A DNA stretch of 64,000 nucleotides from Pratylenchus scribneri (taxonomy: Eukaryota > Nematoda > Chromadorea > Rhabditida > Pratylenchidae), in NCBI GenBank assembly GCA_030063045.1, contig JAQSEB010000022.1, positions 2,233,501 through 2,297,500 of the forward strand. The letters run 5' to 3'. The position numbers and the translations under genes were made by a program. The notes below the pieces were generated by a model, which was not told the origin of the DNA, did not search any database, and worked only from the letters and a program-made list of their open reading frames with translations. Shown here piece by piece: positions 35,832 through 48,100 of this stretch (position 1 is its first letter; each line of letters opens with the position of its first letter).

Positions 35832-36267
35832 TTGAAATTGAGTAGAGAAAAAAGATGAATTCTGATATTTAAATAAAATCATAAGTCACAAAATTATTGC
35901 ATAAAAATTATTTAATTCTATTCCATTCTATTTTCCATTTATTAACGCAAGGTTTTGATACCTTTAATATCATAAATTTCCACTTTAGAATTATAAATTT
36001 TCATAAAAAAGAAAGATTAAAAATGCAGATATTTGTTGCAAGAAATAACTTAATTTTTAATCTAATAAAAAAAACTATAAATCATGCATGAAAAGAGAAG
36101 GATAATAGTCAGAGAAATAGAAGAATAAACCCAGTCCTAAAGAAATCCAAATTGGAAAAAAAAACAAAATTAAAACCAAAAATAATTCTGTCCATTTTTT
36201 AGAATTCTAAATAAGAAAGCGAAATCTATTCATTAAAATTGTCGAAACAAAACTTAATTCTGATTTC

Positions 36268-37517
36268 ATGGACGATTTGGATTTAAGCATGGATATATAT
36301 GAGGTAATTTTTAGTATAAGTAACAAAAATAAAAATATTTTAAGGATGTCTATGATCCGGATGAACTGCCGGATTTTGGTTCAATGTTGCCAGTTCGCAA
36401 TTTCGTCAATCCGCATGAACTCGCTGCTGATCCGGAAAATGTCGAGACAGTCAAGGCAGTTGCAAATGGTTTTGAGCCCAATCGTGTTGCATTCACGGAG
36501 AATTCTGAAATGGTAAGTTCTAAAAATCTCGAATATTTAAGAAAAATTAAGACTTATTGCAATGCAAATCGCCTCTATTGTTCGTGCTCAAATTGCCAAA
36601 AGAAAGTGCTGCTTGCTATTTGGGGACATGATAAATGCCGCCGCAAGAATTGCTCTGCCTGTCGACAAATCAAAGAAGTTTAAATTTAAAATAAAAAATA
36701 AATGAATTTGAATTTTAAGGAAAAGAAATATCTCATCAAACCATCGATTGGGCGTCTTGTCATTCAAACAACCACTCTTGACTATTATGAAATCTCTGCG
36801 CACATCGAGAATATCACTGGAAAGCGCTCAAAAACAATCCGTGCAGGAGGTTAAATTTTATAATTTATAAAAACTAACAACAATGAAAAATATTAAAGTG
36901 AACAAAATCTTCACAACAGTCCAGGAAGGCATCACAACAATTGAGTTCAACAATGTTGTTCTTGCGCGCCTCGTCTTCTTCAATCTCGACAAATTGCCAA
37001 ACACTTGGAACTCTGAATATGAAGATATCAAGGTAAATGAATAGCTATAAAAAATCTATATAATATTTTAAAGGTCATCCAGCATGTTGAATCAAGTGAC
37101 GACGAAGATTTCCGCGATACAACCTATCAAGGAAAGAATAACGAGAAGACCAAAAAATCTCAAGTAAATTTAGTTACTCACTATAGCTAATAAAATTTTT
37201 AGGATGCAATGCTCATCAATCCAATGCAAGCTCTTGAAAATCTTCAGGATCGTAAATTTGCAATGGAAATGGCCGAGATATTCAAGGTTTAAAAAATAAA
37301 AATTCCAAATTAAATTTAAAAATGTCCAAAGGACCAAAAGATAGTCAAAGAAGAAGATGAAGGAATGTCTGAGACAAGCTCAGTGGTTTTTGTGAACATG
37401 GATGAAGACAATGAATTCGATTCAGACTCTGGTGCAATGATGGTTTTGGACGAAATGTCTGGAGATGAAGAGGCGGTCAATACTGATGATATGGATGATG
37501 ATAAGGAAAATTATTGA
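36268..37517 (+). CDS. Cys-rich, acidic-tailed protein of unknown function (right copy)
   Basis: The structure is the same as the left copy: acidic start, Cys/His cluster (about 36555-36670), beta-rich middle, very acidic C-terminus ending DDDKENY. The third residue is Asp here and Gly on the left (36275). It follows the helicase by 437 bases and precedes the transposase-derived gene by 380, all on one strand. That spacing would be long but possible for a nematode operon. Confidence 0.68.
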
Positions 37518-37897
37518 AGCGGAAAAGAAGCGGAAAAAGAATGATGGAGAAAAATTAATTTCAATACAAATAAATTGATTTTGAAACCAAATCCAATTCT
37601 CTCAAAACCAAAAATACTTCCTCTCATCTGGTTATTTTAAATTTGACTAAATCTCCCAAAAAATCATTCCCAATTCTGACTCAAAAAACCTTCAAAATGC
37701 AAAATCTCTAGCCCTATTATTCTTTTCGATGTATCACCTCTGACTTATAAATTCCAAAAATTTTCAATCCAATCGCAAAAACAACCAAAATTGAATAAAA
37801 ACGGAAATTCGCAAATAATTTATATTCATAATTTTATAATATGTTTTGCAAGACATTTTATTGAAAATCTTAAAATTTAATCACAATTCATTTTCAG

Positions 37898-40838
37898 ATG
37901 GTAAGAGAAAATCCAGGAACCGGATGGAAACATCAATTCCTGTTCAAAAAACGAAGAAAAAAAGCACAAATTGAAGAAGCGAGAAGAAAAATGAGAGAAA
38001 ATCAAATGCTTGTGGCAGCTTTCGAAAATAATAATAACGAATTTCAAGAAGCTATAGAAGAAAATGAAGAAATCGCAGAAGAAATCAACGAAGAAAATAG
38101 TGGAGAAATGGACCTCGAAAGTGGTCAAGAAATAAATCTCGTGAATGAATTAGAAATTCTGTAAGGTTTAAAAAGTAATAATTAAATATTTAATAATGCA
38201 GGCCTCTGGTCCCAATCCAACGTGATGAAAATCTACAAGAAAAGCTTAACAGACAAAAGCTTTTCCTAATGCAATTATTCAAAGGATCAAAGCTAAGTCT
38301 AAAGGAAACACTGCAAATTCTCCAAGTGATACGACAACGGCATGGACTTACCGATGCAGCTTTTCAACATATTCTTTTCGTAATGCATGATTTTATTCTG
38401 CCTGAAGGACATGTTTTGCCACTCGACTTAAGAACATTCAATAGAAGATTGGAACAAGAATGCCCACAAAAAGTAATTTATCGCAATAAGAATTACATTG
38501 TCTACAGCATCCGGGAACAACTGACAGAAATTCTAGAAAGTAAGTTTTTTTTTCTAAAATTTCAAAAAGGCGTAAAAATTAAAAATAAATAAAATAAATA
38601 AAATTTAAAAATCAAATAAAATTTTAAAAATTGAGGAAACTTCTCATCCTTTGTCAAACATCGAATCAACTTGCAAAACAATCCGAATTATTATGATATG
38701 GCTGGAGAATTGATGAGGAAAGATATGCATGAATATATAAATCTGGCACTGTTAACAGATGGTGGCACGATTACAAAATCTTGCAAAACTACAGTGTGGC
38801 CGGTGATTTGCCAAATTCGCGATCTCCCTCCAATGTTACAAAAGTGCACTTCGAATGTAGTTCTTCTGGCAATATAGTAAGAACTATTTATTAAAAAATA
38901 AATAAAAAAATTGTAAAAAATTTAGTGTCGACGAAACCAATCCGGACTGGGATGAAATCTTAGGATCAATTTTTCCTCAATTTATGAAGTTCTCCACCGA
39001 AGAAGGAAGGCTCAAAATCAATAATCTCAAATTCAAGGTTAAAAATTCAATAAAAAATACAATAAATATTCTATTTTTCTTTTCATGTGCGAGTCACTGA
39101 AATTCTTGCTGACAATGTTGGATTGGCACAAATTCTAGGAATGAAAGTACCACCGGCATATTTTTGTTGCCCAAAATGCAAAATTAAGGTTTTATGTTTT
39201 ATTAATCAGATAAAAAATATATTAAAAATTTAGGGAGAAAGGAAAGGAAATTCTACAATTTATCGGCATGAACGGATTCCAAGCCAATTACGAACAACAT
39301 GGGAAGAAGAGCCAGATTGCGGAAAAATTCTCGGGAATGGAATCAAAACTCTGACTGCACTAAGTTATTTTATGACATTGCCAGAATCAATCAATATTGA
39401 TATTATGCACACAACTTATCATGGAACAATTATGAATGCATTTCAAGGAATGATGGGAAATTCTAAAAAAAGGTCATGTTTAATTTATACAAAAATAATT
39501 TTTCACATTTGAAATTTAGTTTGGATTTTTTCAAATCTATAAAACCACCACACTTCCTTTTTTGCAAGCCAATGGAAATCAAAAGAGATTTCAATGAGAA
39601 GAGAAATTTCAAGGACATAATGCGTTTCAAAGCTAGCGAATTCAGGAATGTAAGTCTTAATTTTTTTTATATAAAATTTTATTAAATCCCTATTTCATTC
39701 TGCACACTTTATTCTCCCTGTAATTTTGGAAACTTTCGCATTTAATTCTGGTGGCGATCCTTCATCAAATGAATATAAGCAAGCAGTCAATGTCTTATTA
39801 TTATGCTCGGCACTATCAATTCTTGCATCCATCAATTTAACTCGTGAAAAAATTGATTTTGCGGATCGATTACTTAAATATTGGCACAAAACTCTACCAA
39901 ATGCATTTAGTGAATTCTATTGGACATACAAAGCCCATCTGCATTTACATTTGGCCAATTGCAGCAAGAAATTTGGATCTTCTACATCGAATTCTTGTTT
40001 CTTTCGTAATCCTTTATTATTATTTTTATTATAAACTTTTATTTTCAGTTGAAAGTTTTGTTGGTTTTGTCGGAGCAAAAGTTACGCATACTCCTTCCGC
40101 TTTAAAACAAATCGAAGAAAGAATGCGAACTCTAAATTGCGAAGAATTGGATGATATCCGACAAGAATTCTCAACAAAAAAATTCTCAACATTATGTGAC
40201 GTTTTCAAATTCTCTCTGGAAATAGTGGACAAAGGGTATCAAAATATTATCAGGTCATTTTAATTAAAAAAAAATAATTAATTTCATTTAACATAAAAGA
40301 TCAAAATTTCCAAATGAACAAATAATATGTGCAAAAGAAGTAAAGAAGGAACATTTTCGAATACGTTCAAGTCTGCTATCAAAATTTGGTGACGACTCCA
40401 TAATTTTTGTTCGGGATGTAAGAAATTTAAAAAATATTAATAAAATAATATAAATTTAGTGGCAAGACAATAAATTGAAACCTGCAATTGCCCTGCTTTT
40501 CTTTAAAACTTCAAAAGATGAAAATCAAGTTTATGTTCTTGGATGTGCAATTGTAGTGGAAAAATTATTTGCTAAATCTCTGGCATGGATTAAACAAAAT
40601 CAAGAAGCATTGAATTTATTGACTGATGGCAGATCATTCCCAGATACATTTATTACAAAAAATGAATATCACCAGGTAAATTTGATTAAATTATTATAAA
40701 TATTAATATTAAAAATTTTAGATTGGAATTATTTCGTTCGACCGAGTCATTACAAAAGGTCTTATGGTTCAATACGACGGCAGTGATGGTGAGATGAAGA
40801 ATTATGTATTTCCGATGAACACATTCGATCATGATTAA
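37898..40838 (+). CDS. Transposase-derived (tnp2-like) protein (right copy), two introns without AG acceptor
   Basis: The N-terminal Glu-rich part is at 37898-38160. The LTDGG motif is near 38745, LPPMLQ near 38825, ADNVG near 39110, the zinc knuckle near 39165, DIMH near 39400, KASEFRN near 39630 and the end at 40838 (FDHD). Two introns are anomalous. One starts with gttaaa at 39038 and must end ttttcat before gtgcga. The other starts gtaagt at 39650 and must end ctccct before gtaatt. Neither contains an AG in the acceptor region. All other junctions are normal. The identical defects in both arms show that they predate the duplication or were copied between arms. Confidence 0.68.
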
Positions 40839-40988
40839 GTTATGATATTTTTTAATGCAATTTTAATTTATTTATAAAGTATTTAATAAAAATTATAATT
40901 TATTATTACAGGTAAAAATATTATGAATTTAGGTAGTATAGTAAGAAAATTCTAATAATAGGGGTCATTTTCAGAATATACTAAAAAA

Positions 40989-41359
40989 TAGGTAACAAAA
41001 ATATTGTTGAAATTAATCCTCATTCTTAACATATTTTTCCACAATATCTTGAATAGATTTTGAAAATAATGTATCGAAATATTTTGAAATTAATCCTCAT
41101 TCTTAACATATTTTTCCACAATATCTTGAATAGATTTTGAAAATAATGTATCAAAATATTCAGAAAATGATTGTAATTTTGAAAATATTTTTCCTCCCCA
41201 TTGTGAATAGATATTGAAAATAATGTATCGAAATATTCTGAAAATGATTGTAATTTTGAAAATATTTTTCCTCCCCATTGTGAATAGATATTGAAAATAA
41301 TGTATCGAAATATTCTGAAAATGATTGTAATTTTGAAAATATTTTTCCACACTATTTTG
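40989..41359. repeat. 77-base tandem array (right arm)
   Basis: This is the mirror copy of 2880-3250, with the same five unit starts in reverse. It lies immediately upstream of the plus-strand cadherin-tail exons, in the place where the preceding cadherin exon would be expected. The flanks 40839-40988 and 41360-41590 are AT-rich without a gene. Confidence 0.88.
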
Positions 41360-41590
41360 AATAGATATTGAAAATATGGTCCTAAAAGATTTTGAAAATG
41401 CTCAGAATTTTTAAATTATTTTCAAAAATCAAACAAATTTTTAAATTCAATAGATTTTCACTAGATTTTCAAAATGAAAATGGAAAAAATTTTAAATATC
41501 TTTTCAGAATATAAGTCATTTTAACAATATTCCTATAATATCATGTATTTCCATATTGTCCATACGATGGAAATTTTGGTGAATTTTTAG

Positions 41591-43776
41591 AAGATTTTCA
41601 AAATTCGGTCCCAAAAATGTGACTCCGGGCACTTGCATTTGCACACAAATTGGCGGATTTGAGGCCGCAAATTGTTCGGATGGTCATTTTTGATTTGGAT
41701 AATTTGAATATAATTTTGCCATTTTTTGCAGCCATTCAATCCATCATTTTCCCATTTGGGCCAATTCAACTTGGATTGGGCCAATTTACTCGCCGCCAAC
41801 TTTCATTCATTCCATTGGCCGGCAATTTGGTGCACAATTTGACACCAAAAATTGATGAACAAATTCAATGCGAAAATGATGGGCAGGAATTGGGAATGGG
41901 AAACGAAGAATTCACAAAAACCAAAATTCAATGGATGGAAATGGATTTTAAGGTGAATGGACCAGGCAATGGCATTTTGATGTGCGCAAAACAAATTGAT
42001 GGAAAATTGGCACAAATTCAAGTGAATAAATGGGAATAATTGAATTAATTAATGAATATAATTTAGGTGAATAATGATGGAATTGAATATAATTTATTGA
42101 ATGGAGAAAATGGCATTTTTAAATTGAATTTGCCGGCGGCAAAAATTTTGGATGGCCAATGGCATCGAATCGGAATGGAAATTTGTCCAAATGGCAAAAT
42201 GGTAGACCATCCAAAAATATTTAATAATATTTTTGAATTCTTAGATTCGACTAAAATTGGACGAAAATGTGGAAAAGATGGCCAAAAATGAACAAATTGG
42301 ATTTTTCCCTCAACCAATGTCATCAAAATTGGATTCAATTTGGTTGGGCGGATGTCCTCCAATCAAAACTAAAAATAATAAAAATTCTGCTCATCAAAAT
42401 AATATTAATTTTTGTATTCGTCGCCTCATAATCAACAATCAATTGCAAACAATTTCGGCAAAATTCACCAAAATGCCATTGCAAAAAGAAGTCATTCCCA
42501 TTCATTAATATTTAAATAATATTCCCTAACATTTTTCAGTTTTTTCAAATTACTTCGCCTAAAAATGCAAATAGTGAATGCCATGGAAATTGCCAATCAT
42601 TTGAATGTTCACCGGCTGAAAATAATTCCACAATTCGAATGGCCATCATTTTCTCTTTAATTTTATTGCCAATTTTGGTCATTTTATTTTTGGCATTTTT
42701 GAGTATTAGAAGAAGACGAAAAATGAAAAAAATTGGGGAAAAATGCCAAATGACAATGGTGGAATCGACGAATTCGAATTCAAGCAAAATATCAAATGAA
42801 ATAGAAGTAGGGGAGGAAAGGGCAAGGACAAATTCAAATTCAGCTGCTGATGAATCGGAATATTCAACAATAAGCAATAATAATAATAGAGTAGGGAATG
42901 AAAATAAAGAAGGTGGGTAAAATATAAAATTCCATTGGAGGAAACAAAAAAAAATGGCAAAAATAAATACTGAAAATGGCGAAAAAAATTATAATGGTTT
43001 ATAACGGTTTAGAAGTTTATCATAGACAATTAAACCATATAGCCAATCCAATCAATAGATCTAATCGAGATGCGTCTTTTGATATTAGTTTGGTTTAGGT
43101 TTAATCAATTTTCAATTAGTTTTGAACCAAAAACCTAAAGACGTTTCAAGCGGTTTAATACCCTAATTTTTGATAACAATGACAAATTATATACCAATCG
43201 ACGCGTCCTGACGAGTTCTATCGATTGGGAATAGCGTTTAGGCATCTAACATAACAATCGAAACCGTAATAATGTTTTCGCCAAATTAAATAGTGTCAGA
43301 GGAAATAATCCACAAATTGAAATAAATATTTAGGGAATCCATCGAAACCGCCATCGATGACCATTACCAAAAATGAGGGCGGCTGCCATCATTCAAATTT
43401 GGCCAATATTATTTGTTCAAGCAGTGATTTTTCCACTTCTTCGGCCGGTTTCCCCTCCTCTTCGTCCCAATATTTGGAGGAATTGGGCGGTGGAAATAGA
43501 ATGCTGGATTTGTTGATGGCAGAGGACAATTCCAATTTTTATCAGGATGTTTTGTTGGATTGGTCCCACACAAAAGTGGAGGATTTTAATATTCTTCAGA
43601 ATATATTTATTTTATTTAGAATTATGCGAATTGGCCACCGCCGCCACATTCAAATGAACAAAAAAGAAATGATGAAGAATTATAATGGATCGGATATTAT
43701 TAAATTAATTACAATATTTTATAATATTAAAAAAACGGGTATTTCATCTCAAAATGCCATTCAAATAAATGAATAA
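41591..43776 (+). CDS. Cadherin C-terminal part (right copy, 5' partial)
   Basis: The exons are: a Cys-rich start at 41591-41682; LamG at about 41732-42470; a stem with ECHGNC and CSPAENN; a membrane segment at 42639-42707; the tail to 42914; then an unusually long (about 420 base) intron and the last tail exon to 43776 (SSSSQYLEELGGGNRML and DWSHTKVEDFN). This copy points away from the cadherin body at 50448-62909, so it cannot be spliced to it. It lacks a promoter and cadherin repeats and is likely a non-functional fragment unless an unseen start exists. One residue differs from the left copy (Leu for Ile at 43594). Confidence 0.72.
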
Positions 43777-45193
43777 ATAAATAAAGTTTAATTTCCTGCC
43801 TCCAACTCCTAATCCCAAAATTAGGCACCATCCATAGCCATTAAAAAGATGTTGACTCTTTGCAGTAATTTTTTTAGCTAAATTTTTTTTCTTTTGATAA
43901 CCTAAATCTGACAAATGTTCAAAAAATATAATTTTTATATCAATCGATTCTGAATAAGCAGAAATTTTAATTTTTTAAATTTATGATTTAGCTAAATTTG
44001 CAAAAAAGTTATCGCCAAAAAGCGGAAGGTGATCCGTCCTCTTTTTCTTTTCATCATAATAAGTGTGAAATTGCCTGAGGAACCAATCTTCTTCATCTCT
44101 TTTTAGGCACAGTCAGCCTCTCTTTTAGATTACTGTATTCTATGCACTGATGAGGGAATAATCAAACCCATCAATCCTTCTTTTAGTCATAAATTTGATG
44201 CTATTTGAGCTAATCAATCAATTTTTGATATTGAAATGTTCCTCTCATCCAGGCGAATAAAATGGAATCAAAATTATTCCAATTACCTATATTCTCTCTT
44301 TAATTATTTGCTTTCAGCTAATCATTTCATCAATATTTTATTACAAAAGCGGGTATTCTATTTAAAAATGCCATTTTGATTTTTCTTTTTTAAAAATGAT
44401 TTTTCTATACTAAATCGACCCTGCTGGATCGAATAGGTCTATTTTTGAAGTCTGAAAATGATAATTTTGCGGTGAGCACGAAATATTTTCTTTTATGAAT
44501 TTAGTGTTTTTTTTTAAAATCATTTTCCTACATATACTTAAATCAATAGGCATTAATAAGTATATTTTTTATTTCCCTTCCTCCAATTCCTAATCCCAAA
44601 ATTGGGCACCACCCATCATTTTGAAGCCATTAAAATGTATAAATATTTTGCAGTTGATTCTCTCTAGAGTAATTTATTTTAGTTGAATGTTTTTGATTAA
44701 TATTTAAATTTGCTCGATTCTCTTGGATTGATTGAATCTGAATAGAATGGATTGAATATTGGATATTGAATACTTTCCAATTCGCGCAATCCACTTTAAT
44801 CCTCCTCCCTGGAGACTAGGTCAAATTCCCCTTCTCCTCTCACCAAATCCATGAATTATTTTCTTTTTCATTGAATAAATTCGAATATACTAAATATATC
44901 CTAAAATGGTTTTACAATTTGAAAAGAATATCCGTTTATGCACATTTTATTCGCATTGATTTTCCCCTTGAATGCCACCAAAATGCCCATTTTCCCTTTT
45001 TATTAATGAATGCGCCGGCTTCGATCTAATCGCGCAAAATGCTTCAATTCCCTTTTTAATGCTTTCCCATCGATGAATGATGAAAGCCATTTCCTTCCCA
45101 TTCCAAATATCCTCTAAAAATCGGGGAAAGCCTCCATTTCCTACTTCGATGAACCAAATCAATTTATTTTGAACTTTTAGCAAGAGAGTGAAT
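43777..45193. other. Region across the outer right-arm end, with a degenerate copy of the cadherin 3' end
   Basis: No gene is recognised here. The text around 43735-43880 (acgggtattt, aaaatgccatt, ctaatcccaaaatt) recurs in diverged form at about 44345-44670. The second copy is interrupted by about 160 bases whose ends (tttaaaaatgattttt and aaaatcatttt) are imperfect inverted repeats. The arm's known end at 44238 lies between the two copies. The rest (44680-45193) is the upstream region of the P450 gene, with no assignable promoter motif. Confidence 0.55.
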
Positions 45194-48100
45194 ATGAATA
45201 TTGGACCAAATGATTTGTTGAGGGAATTTGTGAAAATTGCTGCCGGTAAATAATATTTTTAATATTCAAAATAAATATTACTTAAGGAAAACCCTCAATT
45301 GCGTTCAATTTTGCCCTTCTATCGACTGCTTCCATTCTTCTCATTTCCACATTCCTTGCCAGCATCAAATGGCCAATTTCCGGCATTCAGTTTTCAATTG
45401 TATATTCCATTTGCATCCAATTCATCCCCTCTCAATTTAAGCCTTCCTTTTCCCTAAATTGGCCATCGCCCATTTCCATTTTTATATTTGCACTTTTTAT
45501 TGTTTATTCATTTTTTGAATTCCATTGGAAACGTCGATTCCTTCCACCTGGCCCAATTCCTTGGTGGATTGCCGGAAATATGCCTCAAGGTATATTTTTA
45601 AAATTATTAAATTGTTAAGAATACTCATTTGTAGTATTTTTGCATGGTCCCAGGAATATTGATGGTCTATTGCAGCAATGGAAGGCCAAATATGGAGGCA
45701 TATTCACATTCTGGATGGGCCCAATACCGGTTGGCTCTTTAAAAACAATAAAAATGGTCTAATTTTATTGGTATTAAATAAGAAGAAGAATAGCTTAGAA
45801 ATTAGTTAATAATTTTCATTTTAAATTAATTATAATAACAAATTGGTCCATTCATTCAGATGGTCATGGTTTCGGATGTTGAATTGCTTCGGCGCTATTT
45901 CCTTCGAAATGGTGATGTTTTCAGTGGCCGGTGGCAAAATTTCATAACGCACACTTTTATGGGTGAGTAATAATTGTAATTGTACAACATTTTGTGGAAG
46001 GATTGTAATTGTAAAACATTTTCCGGAGAGAATTAAAACATGGCGAACATTTTCCGGAAAGAATTAAAACTTGGCGAACATTTTCCGGAAAGAATTAAAA
46101 CTTGGCGAACATTTTCCGGAAAGAATTAAAACTTGGCGAACATTTTCCGGAAAGAATTAAAACTTGGCAAATTTCCGGAAAGAATTAAAACTTGGCGAAC
46201 ATTTTCCGGAAAGAATTAAAACTTGGCAAATTTCCGGAAAGAATTAAAACTTGGCGAACATTTTCCGGAAAGAATTAAAACTTGGCGAACATTTTCCGGA
46301 AAGAATTAAAACTTGGCGAACATTATCCGGAAAGAATTAAAACTTGGCGAACATTTTCCGGAAAGAATTAAAACTTGGCGAACATTTTCCGGAAAGAATT
46401 AAAACTTGGCGAACATTTTCCGGAAAGAATTAAAACTTGGCGAACATTTTCCGGAAAGAATTAAAACTTGGCGAACATTTTCCGGAAAGAATTAAAACTT
46501 GGCGAACATTTTCCGGAAAGAATTAAAACTTGGCGAACATTTTCCGGAAAGAATTAAAACTTGGCGAACATTTTCCGGAAAGAATTAAAACTTGGCGAAC
46601 ATTTTCCGGAAAGAATTAAAACTTGGCAAATTTCCGGAAAGAATTAAAACTTGGCGAATATTTTCCGGAAAGAATTAAAACTTGGCGAACATTTTCCGGA
46701 AAGAATTAAAACTTGGCGAACATTTTCCGGAAAGAATTAAAACTTGGCGAACATTTTCCGGAAAGAATTAAAACTTGGCGAACATTTTCCGGAAAGAATT
46801 AAAACTTGGCGAACATTTTCCGGAAAGAATTAAAACTTGGCGAACATTTTAAAACTTGGCGAACATTTTCCGGAAAGAATTAAAACTTGGCGAACATTTT
46901 AAAACTTGGCGAACATTTTCCGGAAAGAATTAAAACTTGTCGAACATTTTAAAACTTGGCGAACATTTTCCGGAAAGAATTAAAACTTGGCGAACATTTT
47001 CCGGAAAGAATTAAAACTTGGCGAACATTTTCCGGAAAGAATTAAAACTTGGCGAACATTTTCCGGAAAGAATTAAAACTTGGCGAACATTTTCCGGAAA
47101 GAATTAAAACTTGGCGAACATTTTCCGGAAAGAATTAAAACTTGGCGAACATTTTCCGGAAAGAATTAAAACTTGGCGAACATTTTCCGGAAAGAATTAA
47201 AACTTGGCGAACATTTTCCGGAAAGAATTAAAACTTGGCGAACATTTTCCGGAAAGAATTAAAACTTGGCGAACATTTTCCGGAAAGAATTAAAACTTGG
47301 CGAACATTTTCCGGAAAGAATTAAAACTTGGCGAACATTTTCCGGAAAGAATTAAAACTTGGTGAACATTTTCCGGAAAGAATTAAAACTTGGCGAACAT
47401 TTTCCGGAAAGAATTAAAACTTGGTGAACATTTTCCGGAAGGATTGTAATTTTTAATTAAACTATAGTAATAAATAAGCTGATTAATTTAATTTATTTCT
47501 GAATTAGATGGTCACAATGGTGTCATTCAAATTCAAGGCGACAAATGGAGGGAACAAAGGCGATTTTCACTACATGTTCTGCGCGATTTTGGGGTTGGAC
47601 GAACAATGATGGAGGAGAAAATTAAAGTTAAATTGGAATTGGAGATATATAAATGGATTTGACACAGGTGGAAGTGAAAGCATTGATCCAACATTTGGAG
47701 GGAAAATTTGTAGAAAATGAGCATAAAACAGGGGAAATGGACATTTGTAAGCCAATTGCAGTTTGCATTGCCAATATCATCAATAATATTCTCTTTGGGA
47801 GAACATATGCCCACGTAAATATATTTATTATATCCAAAAATTATCATTTTAATTAATAGGATGATCCTTCAATAATTCGTGTCCAACAAATGTTGGATCG
47901 TCAATCCATTTTGGTCGTCCAACCATGGATGGGCCTTTATTTGACGCTGCCTTGGACCACTAAAATTCCTCTGGTTTTCCTCCTAAAAAAATATTTTCTA
48001 AATGCCCAAATTTTGCAGATTGATTCAGCTTGGCGAGAATTATTGTCAATTCGTAATGATTTTTGGGCATTTTTGGAGGGTCATATCCAAGAACATGTCC

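Larger units (their letters stand above)
25165..44238. repeat. Right arm of the giant inverted repeat
   Basis: This is the reverse complement of 1-19074 with partner coordinates summing to 44239. Base differences located through protein comparison are 31078, 31280, 32796, 35101, 36275 and 43594 (partners 13161, 12959, 11443, 9138, 7964 and 645). No length difference was found. The right arm may continue past 44238, because the left arm is cut by the window edge. All nine arm genes are present again with the same exon structure. Confidence 0.97.

Noticed and set aside
1..44238. Interpretation of the inverted repeat as terminal repeats of one giant transposon
   Set aside because: The arms contain ordinary multi-intron cellular genes, end at a non-repetitive boundary, and show no target duplication. 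The transposase-like gene lies in the middle of each arm and lacks its own ends.
44947..45183. 78-residue minus-strand open frame before the P450
   Set aside because: It has no homology I recognise and overlaps the presumed P450 promoter; it is most likely a chance frame.
45985..47450. CRISPR-like regular array
   Set aside because: The units abut without unique spacers and lie inside a spliced P450 intron of a eukaryotic genome, so it is a minisatellite.
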